NCBI GenBank assembly: GCA_934525405.1
Contig: CAKSZF010000001.1
Span: 100,554-164,553, forward strand
Direction of reading: 5' to 3'
Length of the DNA: 64,000 nucleotides
DNA from: an uncultured Faecalibacterium sp.
GTDB lineage: Bacteria > Bacillota > Clostridia > Oscillospirales > Ruminococcaceae
Notes under the pieces: model-generated
What the model saw: the letters and a program-made list of their open reading frames with translations, nothing else
The model's database searches: none
Told to the model about the DNA's origin: nothing
Made by a program: the position numbers and the translations under genes
Shown: positions 35,679-45,215 of the stretch, piece after piece
Layout: every line of letters starts with the position of its first letter
How positions within the stretch are numbered: the first letter of the stretch is position 1

Positions 35679-37349
35679 TCAGCCGCCGTGCTTGCCCTCT
35701 TGCAGCATTTCCCGTGCATTGGCGCGGGAAAGCTCAGTAACGTGATCGCCGGAGATCAGACGCGCCAATGCCTCTACGCGGCCGTTTTCGTCCAATGGAT
35801 GGATTTCGGTATAGGTGCGCTCGTTGGACACGTTTTTCTGGATGAGCAGATGGCAATCGGCCAGTGCTGCGATCTGTGCTGTATGGGTGATGCACAGGAT
35901 CTGATGCCCCTGTGCGCTCTGGCGCAGCACCTCGCCGATGCGTCCGGCCGCCTTGCCGGACACGCCGCTGTCGATCTCATCATAGATCACGGTTGGCACA
36001 GCGTCCTTATCGGCCATTGCGTTCTTGATGGCAAGGGTGATACGGCTCAGCTCGCCGCCGGACGCGATTTTAGCCAGCGGCTTGGGCGCTTCACCGGGGT
36101 TTGTTGAGATGTAGAATTCAACGCTGTCCTGCCCGTGGCTGGCCAGCGGGCCACGGGTGTGCCGCAAAGTCATACGCACGCCCGGCATATTCAAAAAGTC
36201 CAGTGTGCCGGAAATGCGGGTGTTCAATTCCTCAAAGGCTTTTAGCCGGGTCTGGGTCAGCGCCTCTGCTTTTTCCCGCGCTTTTGTGTAAAGACGCAGC
36301 TTTTCTGCCTGCAATACATCGTGGCGCTGCTGGGAATGCTGGATATTGTCCAATTCCTCCCGGGCCTTCTGCCCGAAAGCAATCACATCCTCCACCGTGC
36401 TGCCGTACTTGCGCTTCAGCCGGTACAAGAGATCCAGCCGCTGCTCCACCTCGTCCAGCTCTGCATCGTTGGTGTCGTAGGCATCCAGCCGCCCAATCAG
36501 GTCTGCGGCCACATCCTTGGCGTTATAATATAAGTCGAGCAACTGCCCGGCGGCAGCTGTAAGTGCAGGGTCCAACTGCGCAGCGGCATCCACCGCATTG
36601 GAGGCTTCGCCCAGCAGATCCACCGCACCTGCGGCATCATCACTGCCGGAAAGCAGCGCATAGCTTTGTGCCAGACGATCCCGGATGGCAGACGCATTGG
36701 ACAGCACCTTCCGGCGGTTTTCCAGCGTCTGCTCCTCACCGGCAGTCAGTCCGGCATCCTCGATTTCCTGCACCTGATATTGCAACAGGTCGATCTTGCG
36801 CTGCTTTTCAGCCTCGTCGGTGATCATGGCATCCAGTTCCCGCTTGACCCGCACCAGCTCCCGGTACAGGGTATAGTACTCCTGAAAAACGGTGCTATTC
36901 TGCGCAAAATCATCCAAAATTCCCAGATGATGCGCCGGATTGAGCAGACCTACGGAATCGTGCTGGCCGTTGATGTTGATCAGACCACCGCACAGGTCCC
37001 GCAGCACGGCTGCCGTGGCCGGCATCCCGTTGATGCGGCAGCTGCTTTTACCCTCGGCAGTGATCTCGCGGCTGAGCAGCAGCGCCTCGGAGCGCTCGTA
37101 GCCGGACTGCTCCAGCTTATCCAGCACAGCAGGCGGCACCTGCTCAAATGCGGCGCGGATCACAGCCTTTGCAGCTCCGGTGCGTACCAAGTCCTTAGAG
37201 GTGCGGTTGCCAAGGATCGCATTGATGGAATCGATCAGGATGGATTTGCCCGCACCGGTCTCGCCGGTCAGCACATTCAGCCCCGACTCAAAGTGCACCT
37301 CTGCCTTCTGGATCACGGCAACATTTTCAATTTGCAGGCTGCTCAGCAT
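35679..37349 (-). CDS. recN: DNA repair protein RecN
   Basis: 556 aa. SMC-like ATPase for double-strand break repair. Walker A GETGAGKS (30-37), coiled-coil arms on either side of mid-protein, and a C-terminal KIASGGELSRI signature followed by YDEIDSGVSG Walker B. Last gene of the long nusB-to-recN run. In endospore formers spoIVB and spo0A usually follow; here the tyrS unit does. Confidence 0.94.
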   Translation of the reverse strand: MLSSLQIENVAVIQKAEVHFESGLNVLTGETGAGKSILIDSINAILGNRTSKDLVRTGAAKAVIRAAFEQVPPAVLDKLEQSGYERSEALLLSREITAEGKSSCRINGMPATAAVLRDLCGGLININGQHDSVGLLNPAHHLGILDDFAQNSTVFQEYYTLYRELVRVKRELDAMITDEAEKQRKIDLLQYQVQEIEDAGLTAGEEQTLENRRKVLSNASAIRDRLAQSYALLSGSDDAAGAVDLLGEASNAVDAAAQLDPALTAAAGQLLDLYYNAKDVAADLIGRLDAYDTNDAELDEVEQRLDLLYRLKRKYGSTVEDVIAFGQKAREELDNIQHSQQRHDVLQAEKLRLYTKAREKAEALTQTRLKAFEELNTRISGTLDFLNMPGVRMTLRHTRGPLASHGQDSVEFYISTNPGEAPKPLAKIASGGELSRITLAIKNAMADKDAVPTVIYDEIDSGVSGKAAGRIGEVLRQSAQGHQILCITHTAQIAALADCHLLIQKNVSNERTYTEIHPLDENGRVEALARLISGDHVTELSRANAREMLQEGKHGG

Positions 37350-37367
37350 GGCTTCGTTCTCCTACCG

Positions 37368-37856
37368 TCATCTCTGCCCCACATAGCGGGTCAACTCCGA
37401 ACAAATGGTCTTGGCATCGCGCTCCGAGCGCGCAACAATTAAGAAGGTGTCATCACCGGAAAGGGTGCCGACAACGTTTTTCCACTGCAAAGCATCAAAA
37501 ACCTCACAGGCGGCATTCGCCATGCCGGAATAGCATTTTACCAGCACAACATGCCCGGCATAATCCACCCCCAGAACGGACTCGTGGAAGATGGTCTCAA
37601 AGCGCCCTTGGGTTTTGGGGTTGAAGCTTTCGTTCCGGCTGGAAACATAGCGGTAGCCCTCGGTGGTGGCTGCCTTTACAAGGCACAACTCCCGGATATC
37701 GCGGGAAACGGTGGCCTGCGTTACCTCAAAGCCCTCGTTCCGCAGGTGCTCCAACAGCACCTCCTGTCGGCTGATGGGATGCTCCTGCACAAGACGCAGG
37801 ATCGTCTGCAAGCGTTCCGCTTTTGTTTTTGTTTCTTCCTTGCGGCTGCGTGCCAT
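37368..37856 (-). CDS. argR: Arginine repressor ArgR/AhrC
   Basis: 162 aa. N-terminal winged helix (residues 10-75, EVTQATVSRDIRELCLVK) and the C-terminal hexamerisation/arginine domain (GTLSGDDTFLIVARS). Usual position between nadK and recN. Confidence 0.93.
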   Translation of the reverse strand: MARSRKEETKTKAERLQTILRLVQEHPISRQEVLLEHLRNEGFEVTQATVSRDIRELCLVKAATTEGYRYVSSRNESFNPKTQGRFETIFHESVLGVDYAGHVVLVKCYSGMANAACEVFDALQWKNVVGTLSGDDTFLIVARSERDAKTICSELTRYVGQR

Positions 37857-37876
37857 CTTAAAAATCGCCTCCCGTG

Positions 37877-38725
37877 TTATTGTCTTTTGCGCAGTTTCTG
37901 GTCAATGGCCTGAAACTGATCTGCCCGCCCAAAGGTGATAAGCTTGACGTTCTGATCGGACAGACGGATCTCTGCGGTGGCACCTGCCTTGAGGGGGTAG
38001 CCCACACCGCCGTCACAGCTGATAAACACTTCATCGTCTGCCACCTGCCCTACGCAGACATTCAGCTTGCGCTCCTGTGCAAACACCATGGCCGGACTGG
38101 CCAGACTGTGGGGGCAGATGGGAGTCACCACGACACCCTTGGTCTGAGAGTCCAGAATCGGGCCGCCGGCTGCCAGCGAGTAGGCCGTAGAGCCGGTGGG
38201 GGTTGCCACAATGACGCCGTCGCCCCGGTAGTGCTCTACCAGAATATCATCGCAGTAAATGCTGAAGTCGATGGCCTGCTGCAAACGCCCTTTGGTCACC
38301 ACCACATCGTTGAGGGCATGACCTTCCCAGCCGTCCTGCCCAAGCACCCGGGCATATAAAAGCATCCGATTGTCCAGCTGGAACTCGCCCCGCGCCACAG
38401 CGGCCAGCTTTGTTTCCATTTCGCCGATCTCGCAGGTGGCCAGAAAGCCGCAGCGTCCCAGATTGATACCGAGGATGGGCTTTGCGTACCGGAGCGAGAG
38501 ATTTGCTTCGTGCAGGATGGTGCCGTCGCCGCCGATGGTCAGGATCACGTCAGCGCGCTCCAGACACTGCTCCAGCGGCAGATAAACGACCCCTGACGTG
38601 CTGTTTTCTCGCAGAGCATCACTCATCAGCACGGCTGCGCCGTGGGTCAGCAGGATCTGCGCCGCACGCAGCGCGATCTCGCTAGCAGAGGCCTTGCCCG
38701 AGTTGGGCGAAATGTAGATCGTCAT
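37877..38725 (-). CDS. nadK: NAD kinase
   Basis: 282 aa. Phosphorylates NAD to NADP. GGDGT motif (ILTIGGDGTILHEA near residue 66), NLGRCGFLA, and the second domain block TGSTAYSLAAGGPI are intact. AGGAGAAG precedes the ATG. Confidence 0.95.
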   Translation of the reverse strand: MTIYISPNSGKASASEIALRAAQILLTHGAAVLMSDALRENSTSGVVYLPLEQCLERADVILTIGGDGTILHEANLSLRYAKPILGINLGRCGFLATCEIGEMETKLAAVARGEFQLDNRMLLYARVLGQDGWEGHALNDVVVTKGRLQQAIDFSIYCDDILVEHYRGDGVIVATPTGSTAYSLAAGGPILDSQTKGVVVTPICPHSLASPAMVFAQERKLNVCVGQVADDEVFISCDGGVGYPLKAGATAEIRLSDQNVKLITFGRADQFQAIDQKLRKRQ

Positions 38726-38755
38726 ACCGGCTTCTCCTTTGCTGAATGCTGGGTC

Positions 38756-39559
38756 TTAACGATCCAGCGTGGTGTGGCTTGCTGCCACCACCTGTGCGGC
38801 GGCTTCGTCATCCAGCACTGCGGGCTGGTCACTCTTCTGCACAAACATCAGGTACTCGATATTGCCTTCCGGCCCCTTGACCGGGCTGTAATCCAGCCCG
38901 CGCACCACGAAGCCGTTTTCCGCAGCATAAGACATGGCATTGTGCAGTACCTCACGGTGCACAGCGGGGTCGCGCACCACACCGTTTTTGCCCACCTTCT
39001 CGCGGCCTGCCTCAAATTGCGGCTTTACCAGACAGACACCCATGGCATCCGGGGTGGTGATGCGCTGTGCCACCGGGAAGATGTGATGCAGAGAGATAAA
39101 GGAAACATCCACACTGAAAAACTCAATGGGCTCTGCCAGATCCTCCGGTGTGACATAGCGGATGTTCGTGCGTTCCATGTTCACCACGCGCTCATCCGTC
39201 CGCAGGCTCCACGCCAGCTGACCGTAGCCAACGTCTACGGCATACACTTTCACTGCACCGTTTTGCAGCATACAGTCAGTAAAGCCGCCGGTGGACGCAC
39301 CGATGTCCATGCAGACCTTGCCGTTAGGGGTAAGCGGAAAGCATTTCATGGCCTTTTCCAGCTTCAAGCCGCCACGGCTGACATAGCCGATATCATGGCC
39401 GCGAACCTCGACCACTGCGTCCTCTTTGATCATTTCGCCGGCCTTATCCACCTTTTGCTGGTTGACAAAAACCACACCGGCCATAATCAGAGCTTTAGCG
39501 CGCTCCCGGCTCTGCACAAGGCCATTCTGCACAAGATATTGATCCAACCGAATTTTCAC
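38756..39559 (-). CDS. tlyA: TlyA family rRNA 2'-O-methyltransferase
   Basis: About 267 aa from GTG at 39559, whose GTGA overlaps the dxs stop, with AAAGGAG 10 nt upstream. N-terminal S4 RNA-binding domain (RLDQYLVQNGL) and FtsJ-type methyltransferase with DIGASTGGFTDCML (SAM loop). Predicted to methylate ribosomal RNA; some homologues are called hemolysins. A longer reading to 39631 runs into dxs and is rejected. Confidence 0.9.
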   Translation of the reverse strand: MKIRLDQYLVQNGLVQSRERAKALIMAGVVFVNQQKVDKAGEMIKEDAVVEVRGHDIGYVSRGGLKLEKAMKCFPLTPNGKVCMDIGASTGGFTDCMLQNGAVKVYAVDVGYGQLAWSLRTDERVVNMERTNIRYVTPEDLAEPIEFFSVDVSFISLHHIFPVAQRITTPDAMGVCLVKPQFEAGREKVGKNGVVRDPAVHREVLHNAMSYAAENGFVVRGLDYSPVKGPEGNIEYLMFVQKSDQPAVLDDEAAAQVVAASHTTLDR

Positions 39560-41439
39560 AGCTCGTTTTCTCCTTTCATAAGGGCAGCCCGGACTGCCTG
39601 TACAAGATCCGCAGCATCCAGACCGGTGCACTGCTTGATCTGCGGAACAGTCGCGTGCGGCAGGCAGGCCGTGCGGACAGCACAGTGCAAAAAGCGGCCG
39701 TTCCAGCCCTTTTGCTGCAAAGCATAAGCCAGATGCTCACCAATGCCACCGGCTGCAACACACTCCTCTGCAAATAGTACAATTTTATATTTTGACACAG
39801 CTTCGACAAGTTTATCTGTAAAGGGATATAGCTTTACAAGCTTCAGGACGTCGCAATTCAACGATTCTTCGTTTAATTGTCCAGCAGCCTCCAGCAAGTC
39901 CTCCAGCTCGTCCGCATAGCTGACCAGAAGGACCTCTGCCCCGGGTATCTGCTGCAAAAAGTCATAGTCCTGCTTTGTGCAGGGATACTGTGCCAGCTTT
40001 GCGCTCTCGCCGCCGCGGGGGTAGCGGATGGCACGCGGGCCGGAGATCGTATTCTGCAGCAAATAGTGCAGCCAGTATTGCAGCTCCTCGTAATTGGAGG
40101 GCGCATAGACCGGGATGCCCATCTGACTGAGGAAGGCTGCATCGTAGATGCCCTGATGGGTCTCGCCGTCTGCGGGAACAAAGCCCGCGCGGTCAATGGC
40201 AAAGACCACGTTTTCCTTTAAAAGGTTGACATCATGGATGATCTGGTCGTAGGAGCGCTGCAGAAAGGTGGAATAGATGCACACCACCGGCAGCATTCCC
40301 TGACTGGCAAGACCTGCCGCAAAGGTGACAGCGTGCTGCTCTGCCATGCCCACATCAAAGAAGCGCTGCGGGTGACGGTGGGCAAAGAATTGCAGTCCGG
40401 TGCCGTACTTCATGGCTGCGGTGATCGCGCAGAGCTTCGGGTTTTGTGTTCCCTCCTGCACCAGCAACTTGCCGAAAACAGTGGAGAAGGACTCCTTCGG
40501 TGCAACCTCAGGGTCCGGCATTCCATCCGGGTCAAAGGCAGATACACCGTGATAGTTGCCCGGGTTCCTCTCTGCCGGCTGATAGCCCTTACCCTTTTTT
40601 GTCACAACATGCAAAAAGTGCGGACCCGGCCGCTGATAGATCGAGCGCAGGGTGCGCTCCAGCTCCTCCACATTGTGACCGTCCACCGGACCGATGTACT
40701 CAAAGCCCATATCTTCGAACATGGTGGAGTGGTACATGGCGCGGCGCACCAGCGTTTTTGCGCCTATCAGCGACTTTTTCATCGGTGTGCCGATCAATGG
40801 CACACCATCCAGAAAGCTGCGCACATTATCCTTGGCATCATAATAGGCCGTAGTCGTGCGCAGATGGGTCAGATACCGCGCCAGCGCACCGACATTTTTG
40901 GAGATGGACATCTTGTTATCGTTCAGGATCACAAGCAGATTGTCCAGCCCGCCAATGTTGTTCATGCCCTCGTATACCATGCCGCCGGTAAAGGCACCAT
41001 CGCCAATCACCGCCACCACAAGCCCGGGCTCATGCTTGATCTTTTTTGCCCACGCCATGCCAATGGCGAGCGAAAGCGCTGTATTGCCGTGTCCAGCAAT
41101 AAAGGCATCGTGCACACTTTCGTGAGGGTTCGGAAAGCCGGAAATGCCATCCAGCTGCCGCAAATGGTCAAACTGCTTCCGGCGTCCGGTGAGCAGTTTG
41201 TGGGTGTAGCACTGATGTCCCACATCAAATACAATCTTATCCCTAGGCGTTTCCAGCACGCGGTGCAGCGCCACAGTCAGCTCTACGGTGCCGAGATTAG
41301 AGGCCAGATGCCCACCGGTCTTAGAGATGCTTTCCAGCATAAAATGCCGTATCTCCGCACAAAGCTTTTCCACCTGTTGTGCATTCAGCTTTTTAAGATC
41401 GCTGGGCTGATCGATCTTGTCCAGCAACAACGATTCCAT
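39556..41439 (-). CDS. dxs: 1-deoxy-D-xylulose-5-phosphate synthase
   Basis: 627 aa. Thiamine-dependent first step of the MEP isoprenoid pathway. GDGAFTGGMVYEGMNN is the TPP/metal motif, the transketolase-type FDVGMAEQHAVTFAAG sits in the second domain, and a C-terminal transketolase-C domain closes the protein. ATG at 41439 follows AAAGGA by 9 nt. Confidence 0.95.
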   Translation of the reverse strand: MESLLLDKIDQPSDLKKLNAQQVEKLCAEIRHFMLESISKTGGHLASNLGTVELTVALHRVLETPRDKIVFDVGHQCYTHKLLTGRRKQFDHLRQLDGISGFPNPHESVHDAFIAGHGNTALSLAIGMAWAKKIKHEPGLVVAVIGDGAFTGGMVYEGMNNIGGLDNLLVILNDNKMSISKNVGALARYLTHLRTTTAYYDAKDNVRSFLDGVPLIGTPMKKSLIGAKTLVRRAMYHSTMFEDMGFEYIGPVDGHNVEELERTLRSIYQRPGPHFLHVVTKKGKGYQPAERNPGNYHGVSAFDPDGMPDPEVAPKESFSTVFGKLLVQEGTQNPKLCAITAAMKYGTGLQFFAHRHPQRFFDVGMAEQHAVTFAAGLASQGMLPVVCIYSTFLQRSYDQIIHDVNLLKENVVFAIDRAGFVPADGETHQGIYDAAFLSQMGIPVYAPSNYEELQYWLHYLLQNTISGPRAIRYPRGGESAKLAQYPCTKQDYDFLQQIPGAEVLLVSYADELEDLLEAAGQLNEESLNCDVLKLVKLYPFTDKLVEAVSKYKIVLFAEECVAAGGIGEHLAYALQQKGWNGRFLHCAVRTACLPHATVPQIKQCTGLDAADLVQAVRAALMKGENEL

Positions 41440-41487
41440 ATTCACACGTCCTTTATGCGTTTGTACTTTGGGCGTCTCTGCCGTTTT

Positions 41488-41955
41488 TTACATGACCGGG
41501 AACAAGAAGCCCACCAGAGAGCCGAGCAGCACGCCCGCCACGACCTGCAGCGGCGTGTGGCCGACCATTTCCTTCAGGTGCATATTCTGCAAAAAGGGAG
41601 CATTTTTCTCGCTTACATCGATCCATTGGGCAATCATCTGGTTCAACACCTTTGCCTGTTCGCCGGTCTCGTGCCGGACGCCCATGGCATCGTGCATGGT
41701 AATGATAGCCACCACACAGGCCACCGCAAAAATCGGCGAGGCAACTCCGGCACAGCGCCCGGTAACGATGGCCATGGCGCAGACGGTCGCGCTGTGTGCG
41801 CTGGGCATACCGCCATCGCCCCACATCCGCTCTAACTGGAACTTGCCCAGCAGAATGAAGTTGATGATGGTCTTTAGCACCTGCGCAATGAACCAGCTGA
41901 GGAGGGAGGCAGTCAGGATTTGATTGACCGACAAAAGACTCTGAATATACTGCAT
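41488..41955 (-). CDS. Divergent PAP2 (DUF212) membrane protein
   Basis: 155 aa. Four or five helices; motifs GDGGMPSAHSA and HDAMGVRHETGEQA are the divergent PAP2 phosphatase signatures, and HTPLQVVAGVLLG closes the domain. Between ispA and dxs it may act on a polyprenyl or lipid phosphate, which is inference from context. Confidence 0.86.
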   Translation of the reverse strand: MQYIQSLLSVNQILTASLLSWFIAQVLKTIINFILLGKFQLERMWGDGGMPSAHSATVCAMAIVTGRCAGVASPIFAVACVVAIITMHDAMGVRHETGEQAKVLNQMIAQWIDVSEKNAPFLQNMHLKEMVGHTPLQVVAGVLLGSLVGFLFPVM

Positions 41956-41973
41956 ATTTGTGTTCCTTCTTCT

Positions 41974-42855
41974 TTAGTTTTTGCGCACCAGAAGCTGTTG
42001 TGCCAACTGCTGCAGGAAAGCTGCCTTTGCACCAAAATGCTGTTGCAGATCATCGCAGATCTGCTCGTTCAGTTTTTGCGCCAGCGCCATGGCACCGTCT
42101 GCCCCGTACAGGGTGACGAAGGTGGTCTTGCCGTTTTCGCTGTCGCTGCCGATGGGCTTGCCCAGCTGCTCCGGGGTGCTGGTAACATCCAGCACATCGT
42201 CCACGATCTGGAATACCAGCCCCAGCCCGTATGCGTAGGAGGCCAGTATCTCACACTGCTGCGGCGTTGCTCCGGCTGCGGCAGCACCCATCTGAACGGC
42301 GGCGTTGATTAGCGCACCAGTCTTGTTGCGGTGGATGAGGCGCAGCTGCTCTTCAGTAGCAGCCAGTGCCTCGTACTTCAGATCCAGCTCCTGTCCGTAG
42401 ACCATGCCACGGCTGCCCGCACCTGCACCCAACGCACGGGCGGCAGATACACAGACCTGCGGCGCAGCGGGTGCGTTTGCAATTACCTCAAAGGCCTCGG
42501 TCAGCAGCACATCACCGGCCAGCATCGCCGTGGACTCGCTGAAAGCCTTGTGGCAGGAGGGACGCCCCCTGCGCAGATCATCATTGTCCATGCAGGGCAG
42601 ATCATCGTGGATCAGCGAGTAGCAATGCAGCATCTCCACAGCTGCCGCAAACTGTGCGGCAGCCTGCATTTCGCCACCCAGCATATCACAGACGCTGAGC
42701 GTCAGAATCGCGCGGATGCGCTTTCCACCACCCAGCAAACTGTAACGGGCAGCTCTGCACACCTCCGATTCCTCGGGCAGAAAACGGGCGCTGGCAGCAT
42801 CCAGCGCAGCCGTAGCCTGCAGCAGATATTCCTGATATTGCGCCTTATATTCCAT
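41974..42855 (-). CDS. ispA: Polyprenyl synthetase (farnesyl diphosphate synthase type)
   Basis: 293 aa. First Asp-rich motif in IHDDLPCMDNDDLRRG, second in FQIVDDVLDVT, both Mg-binding. Short-chain product likely, by length and the four-residue insertion in the first motif. Its ATG overlaps the xseB stop (TAATG). Confidence 0.94.
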   Translation of the reverse strand: MEYKAQYQEYLLQATAALDAASARFLPEESEVCRAARYSLLGGGKRIRAILTLSVCDMLGGEMQAAAQFAAAVEMLHCYSLIHDDLPCMDNDDLRRGRPSCHKAFSESTAMLAGDVLLTEAFEVIANAPAAPQVCVSAARALGAGAGSRGMVYGQELDLKYEALAATEEQLRLIHRNKTGALINAAVQMGAAAAGATPQQCEILASYAYGLGLVFQIVDDVLDVTSTPEQLGKPIGSDSENGKTTFVTLYGADGAMALAQKLNEQICDDLQQHFGAKAAFLQQLAQQLLVRKN

Positions 42856-43085
42856 TATTCTTCCTCCTGCTCCTGCGGGGCTTCTACAGTCTCGGCGATC
42901 TTTGCATTGATCTCCTCAATCTGCAGCGATGTCTTTTCCAGTGTTGCGTGGCAGTACTGCATCAAAGAGGCAGCTTCTGCATACAGCTTGACGGAATCTG
43001 CCAGCGAGGTATCCTCCTGCTGCATCTGTGCAAGGATCGCGTTCAGCCGATCCATTCCTTCTTCAAAGCTTTTGGGTGCTCTCAT
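42855..43085 (-). CDS. xseB: Exodeoxyribonuclease VII small subunit
   Basis: 76 aa. Helical small subunit: SFEEGMDRLNAILAQMQQEDTSLADSVKLY is the family core. ATG at 43085 lies inside the end of xseA (23-base overlap), the usual coupling; the C-terminus is acidic. Confidence 0.93.
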   Translation of the reverse strand: MRAPKSFEEGMDRLNAILAQMQQEDTSLADSVKLYAEAASLMQYCHATLEKTSLQIEEINAKIAETVEAPQEQEEE

Positions 43086-44286
43086 TGATCTCCTCCACCG
43101 TTTCCACACGGCATCGTGCCTGATATTGCCGACTGCGCACACAGATGGGCTGCTCCGGCTGCAGTCGCTCTACGGTACAGACCTTTCCTTTTGTATCGGT
43201 CACAAGGGCATAGCCACGGGCCAGCACACGGTATGGATCTAGCGATGCCGCAAGCGCTGCTGCGTGTTGAAGCTGCATATTTTTGCCATTCATACGCACT
43301 TTTTGCTGCGCCTGAATGGCCTGCTGCATCTGTTGCAGACGGTTTGAATACTGCTGTAAGATTTTGCTCGGCGCATTCTGTTCCAACAAAAAGTTGTATT
43401 GCTCCAGACCATTATAGCACAACGCAAGCCGTTTTTGTATATTTTTGTGAATATTTTCTTCAATATTTTCAAAAATGTGCCGCTGTTCCTCCCGATCCGG
43501 CACCGCAAGCTCTGCGGCAGCGGACGGTGTGGGTGCACGCTGGTCGGCCACAAAGTCCAGAATGGTGTAGTCGATCTCGTGTCCAATAGCGCTAATCAGC
43601 GGCGTTTTACAGCGAAATGCTGCCCGGGCGATCTCCTCGGCGTTGAACACCCACAGGTCTTCCCTGCTGCCGCCGCCCCGGGCTACGATGATCTCGTCCA
43701 CCTTCCCGCTCTGATCCAGCGTGCGGATGGCAGCAGCGATCTGCCGGGCGGCCTCAAAGCCCTGTACTGTTACCGGGCACAGCAGCAACCGGACGGTCGG
43801 CCAGCGGCGGCTGATCACGTTGCGGATATCCTGCAATGCTGCCCCGGTTTTGCTGGTAACGACACCGATGCATTTGGGGTATACTGGCAGCGGCTTTTTA
43901 TGCGCCTGATCGAAAAGGCCTTCCTTTTCCAACCGGGCATTCAGCTGCTCCAGCGCAAGCTGTGCCGCGCCCAGACCATCCGGGAACATCTCGTTCACAT
44001 AGACCTGAAACGCGCCGTCCCGCTCGTAAAGGGTGGCACGGCAGCGCACTACGACCCGCATGCCTTCCTCCGGGCGAAATGCCAGACGGCGGGCATCGGT
44101 GCGGAACATCACTGCTTTTACACTGCAAGCCTCATCCCGCAGCGAAAAATAGCAGTGCCCGCTGCGGGCATTCTGCACAAAGTTTGCGATCTCGCCGCGC
44201 AAGGCAAGATCAAACAGGCCATCGTTGACGTCCAGTAGTGTTTTGACATAATGGTTCAGCTCTGATACCGAGATCACATCAGCCAT
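43063..44286 (-). CDS. xseA: Exodeoxyribonuclease VII large subunit
   Basis: 407 aa. N-terminal OB-fold (SVSELNHYVKTLL through GHCYFSLRDE), catalytic domain with GVVTSKTGAALQDI, IIVARGGGSREDLW and ISAIGHEIDYTILD, then a long coiled coil. It degrades single-stranded DNA with XseB. Confidence 0.95.
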   Translation of the reverse strand: MADVISVSELNHYVKTLLDVNDGLFDLALRGEIANFVQNARSGHCYFSLRDEACSVKAVMFRTDARRLAFRPEEGMRVVVRCRATLYERDGAFQVYVNEMFPDGLGAAQLALEQLNARLEKEGLFDQAHKKPLPVYPKCIGVVTSKTGAALQDIRNVISRRWPTVRLLLCPVTVQGFEAARQIAAAIRTLDQSGKVDEIIVARGGGSREDLWVFNAEEIARAAFRCKTPLISAIGHEIDYTILDFVADQRAPTPSAAAELAVPDREEQRHIFENIEENIHKNIQKRLALCYNGLEQYNFLLEQNAPSKILQQYSNRLQQMQQAIQAQQKVRMNGKNMQLQHAAALAASLDPYRVLARGYALVTDTKGKVCTVERLQPEQPICVRSRQYQARCRVETVEEINESTQKL

Positions 44287-45215
44287 AGCCCTGCCTCCCG
44301 CGCAGCAAGAATGGACACGCCGATGGCGTTATCACTGGAATACTGCCCCGGCACAAAATAGACCTGCGGCAGACGCTGCTGCACCCATGTGCGGATGATA
44401 TCGCTGCTCATCACACCACCGGCGCAGACCACCGGCAGGCCGGGGTATTCCTTTTGCGCAGCTTTTGTCATGCGGACAACGGTATCTGCCACGCAGAGCA
44501 GACAGTACTTGCAGACGTACTCCGGTGCTTTTCCGGCGGCAAGCAGGGCGTTGCACTGGTTTTCCAGCCCGGAAAGGCTGCATTGCAGTCCCTTTACGCT
44601 GGACTTGGGACGAATCTCCTCGGTGCACTGCGCGGCAAGGCGCGAGACCTCGGCGCCTGCGGGAAAGCCAAAGCCCAGCCGCACGCCTACGCGGTCCACC
44701 GCCTGACCAGCGTACAGATCCGTACTGGTGCCAAGGGTGGTGATGGTACGCACCTGGTCACACAGCAAAAGATCCGTGGTGCCGCCGGAGATATGGAACA
44801 GCAGCACCTTCTGGGAGAACAGGGCCTCACCCTTTGCAGCATAAAGCGCCGCAGCAGCGTGCCCCTGCTGATGGGTGGTGTAGATCAGCGGAATGCCCCT
44901 CGCCGCCGCAAAGGCAGTTGCCGCGCTGACACCGGCCAGAAAACAGGGCATATAGCTGCCCTTCACCGGGCGCGGCTTTTGCGAAACACCTACGGCATCT
45001 ATTTTGGTCAGGTCGAATTCCTGCGCCAGCTCCTGCAGCATCTCCGGCAGAGCCGCCGTATGATGGAACAGCGCGTCGCTCTGCCGCAGACCAAGCTGCC
45101 CGGCTTTTACAGGTAAAAAGCGCTTTTTTGCACAAACAACCTCCCCGGCTGTATCAAAAACTGCCAGAGAGGTTGCATAGTTGCTTGTATCGACCCCGAG
45201 CGTATAACGGCTCAC
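44274..45215 (-). CDS. TsaD/Kae1-like paralogue (peptidase M22 fold)
   Basis: 313 aa. ASKHA-fold protein resembling TsaD: LGVDTSNYATSLAV at the start, HQQGH (a TsaD-like metal HxxxH), ISGGTTDL, SGLENQCNAL, and VVCAGGVMSSD. It is shorter than, and differs in motif detail from, canonical TsaD. Such second copies are seen beside xseA/nusB in Clostridia. It may not make t6A; a canonical tsaD probably exists elsewhere. It overlaps nusB by 4 bases and xseA by 13. Confidence 0.72.
   Translation of the reverse strand: MSRYTLGVDTSNYATSLAVFDTAGEVVCAKKRFLPVKAGQLGLRQSDALFHHTAALPEMLQELAQEFDLTKIDAVGVSQKPRPVKGSYMPCFLAGVSAATAFAAARGIPLIYTTHQQGHAAAALYAAKGEALFSQKVLLFHISGGTTDLLLCDQVRTITTLGTSTDLYAGQAVDRVGVRLGFGFPAGAEVSRLAAQCTEEIRPKSSVKGLQCSLSGLENQCNALLAAGKAPEYVCKYCLLCVADTVVRMTKAAQKEYPGLPVVCAGGVMSSDIIRTWVQQRLPQVYFVPGQYSSDNAIGVSILAAREAGLWLM

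Noticed and set aside
40234..41835. 533-codon plus-strand frame opposite dxs
   Set aside because: Spans dxs and the DUF212 gene antisense; composition typical of a reverse shadow.
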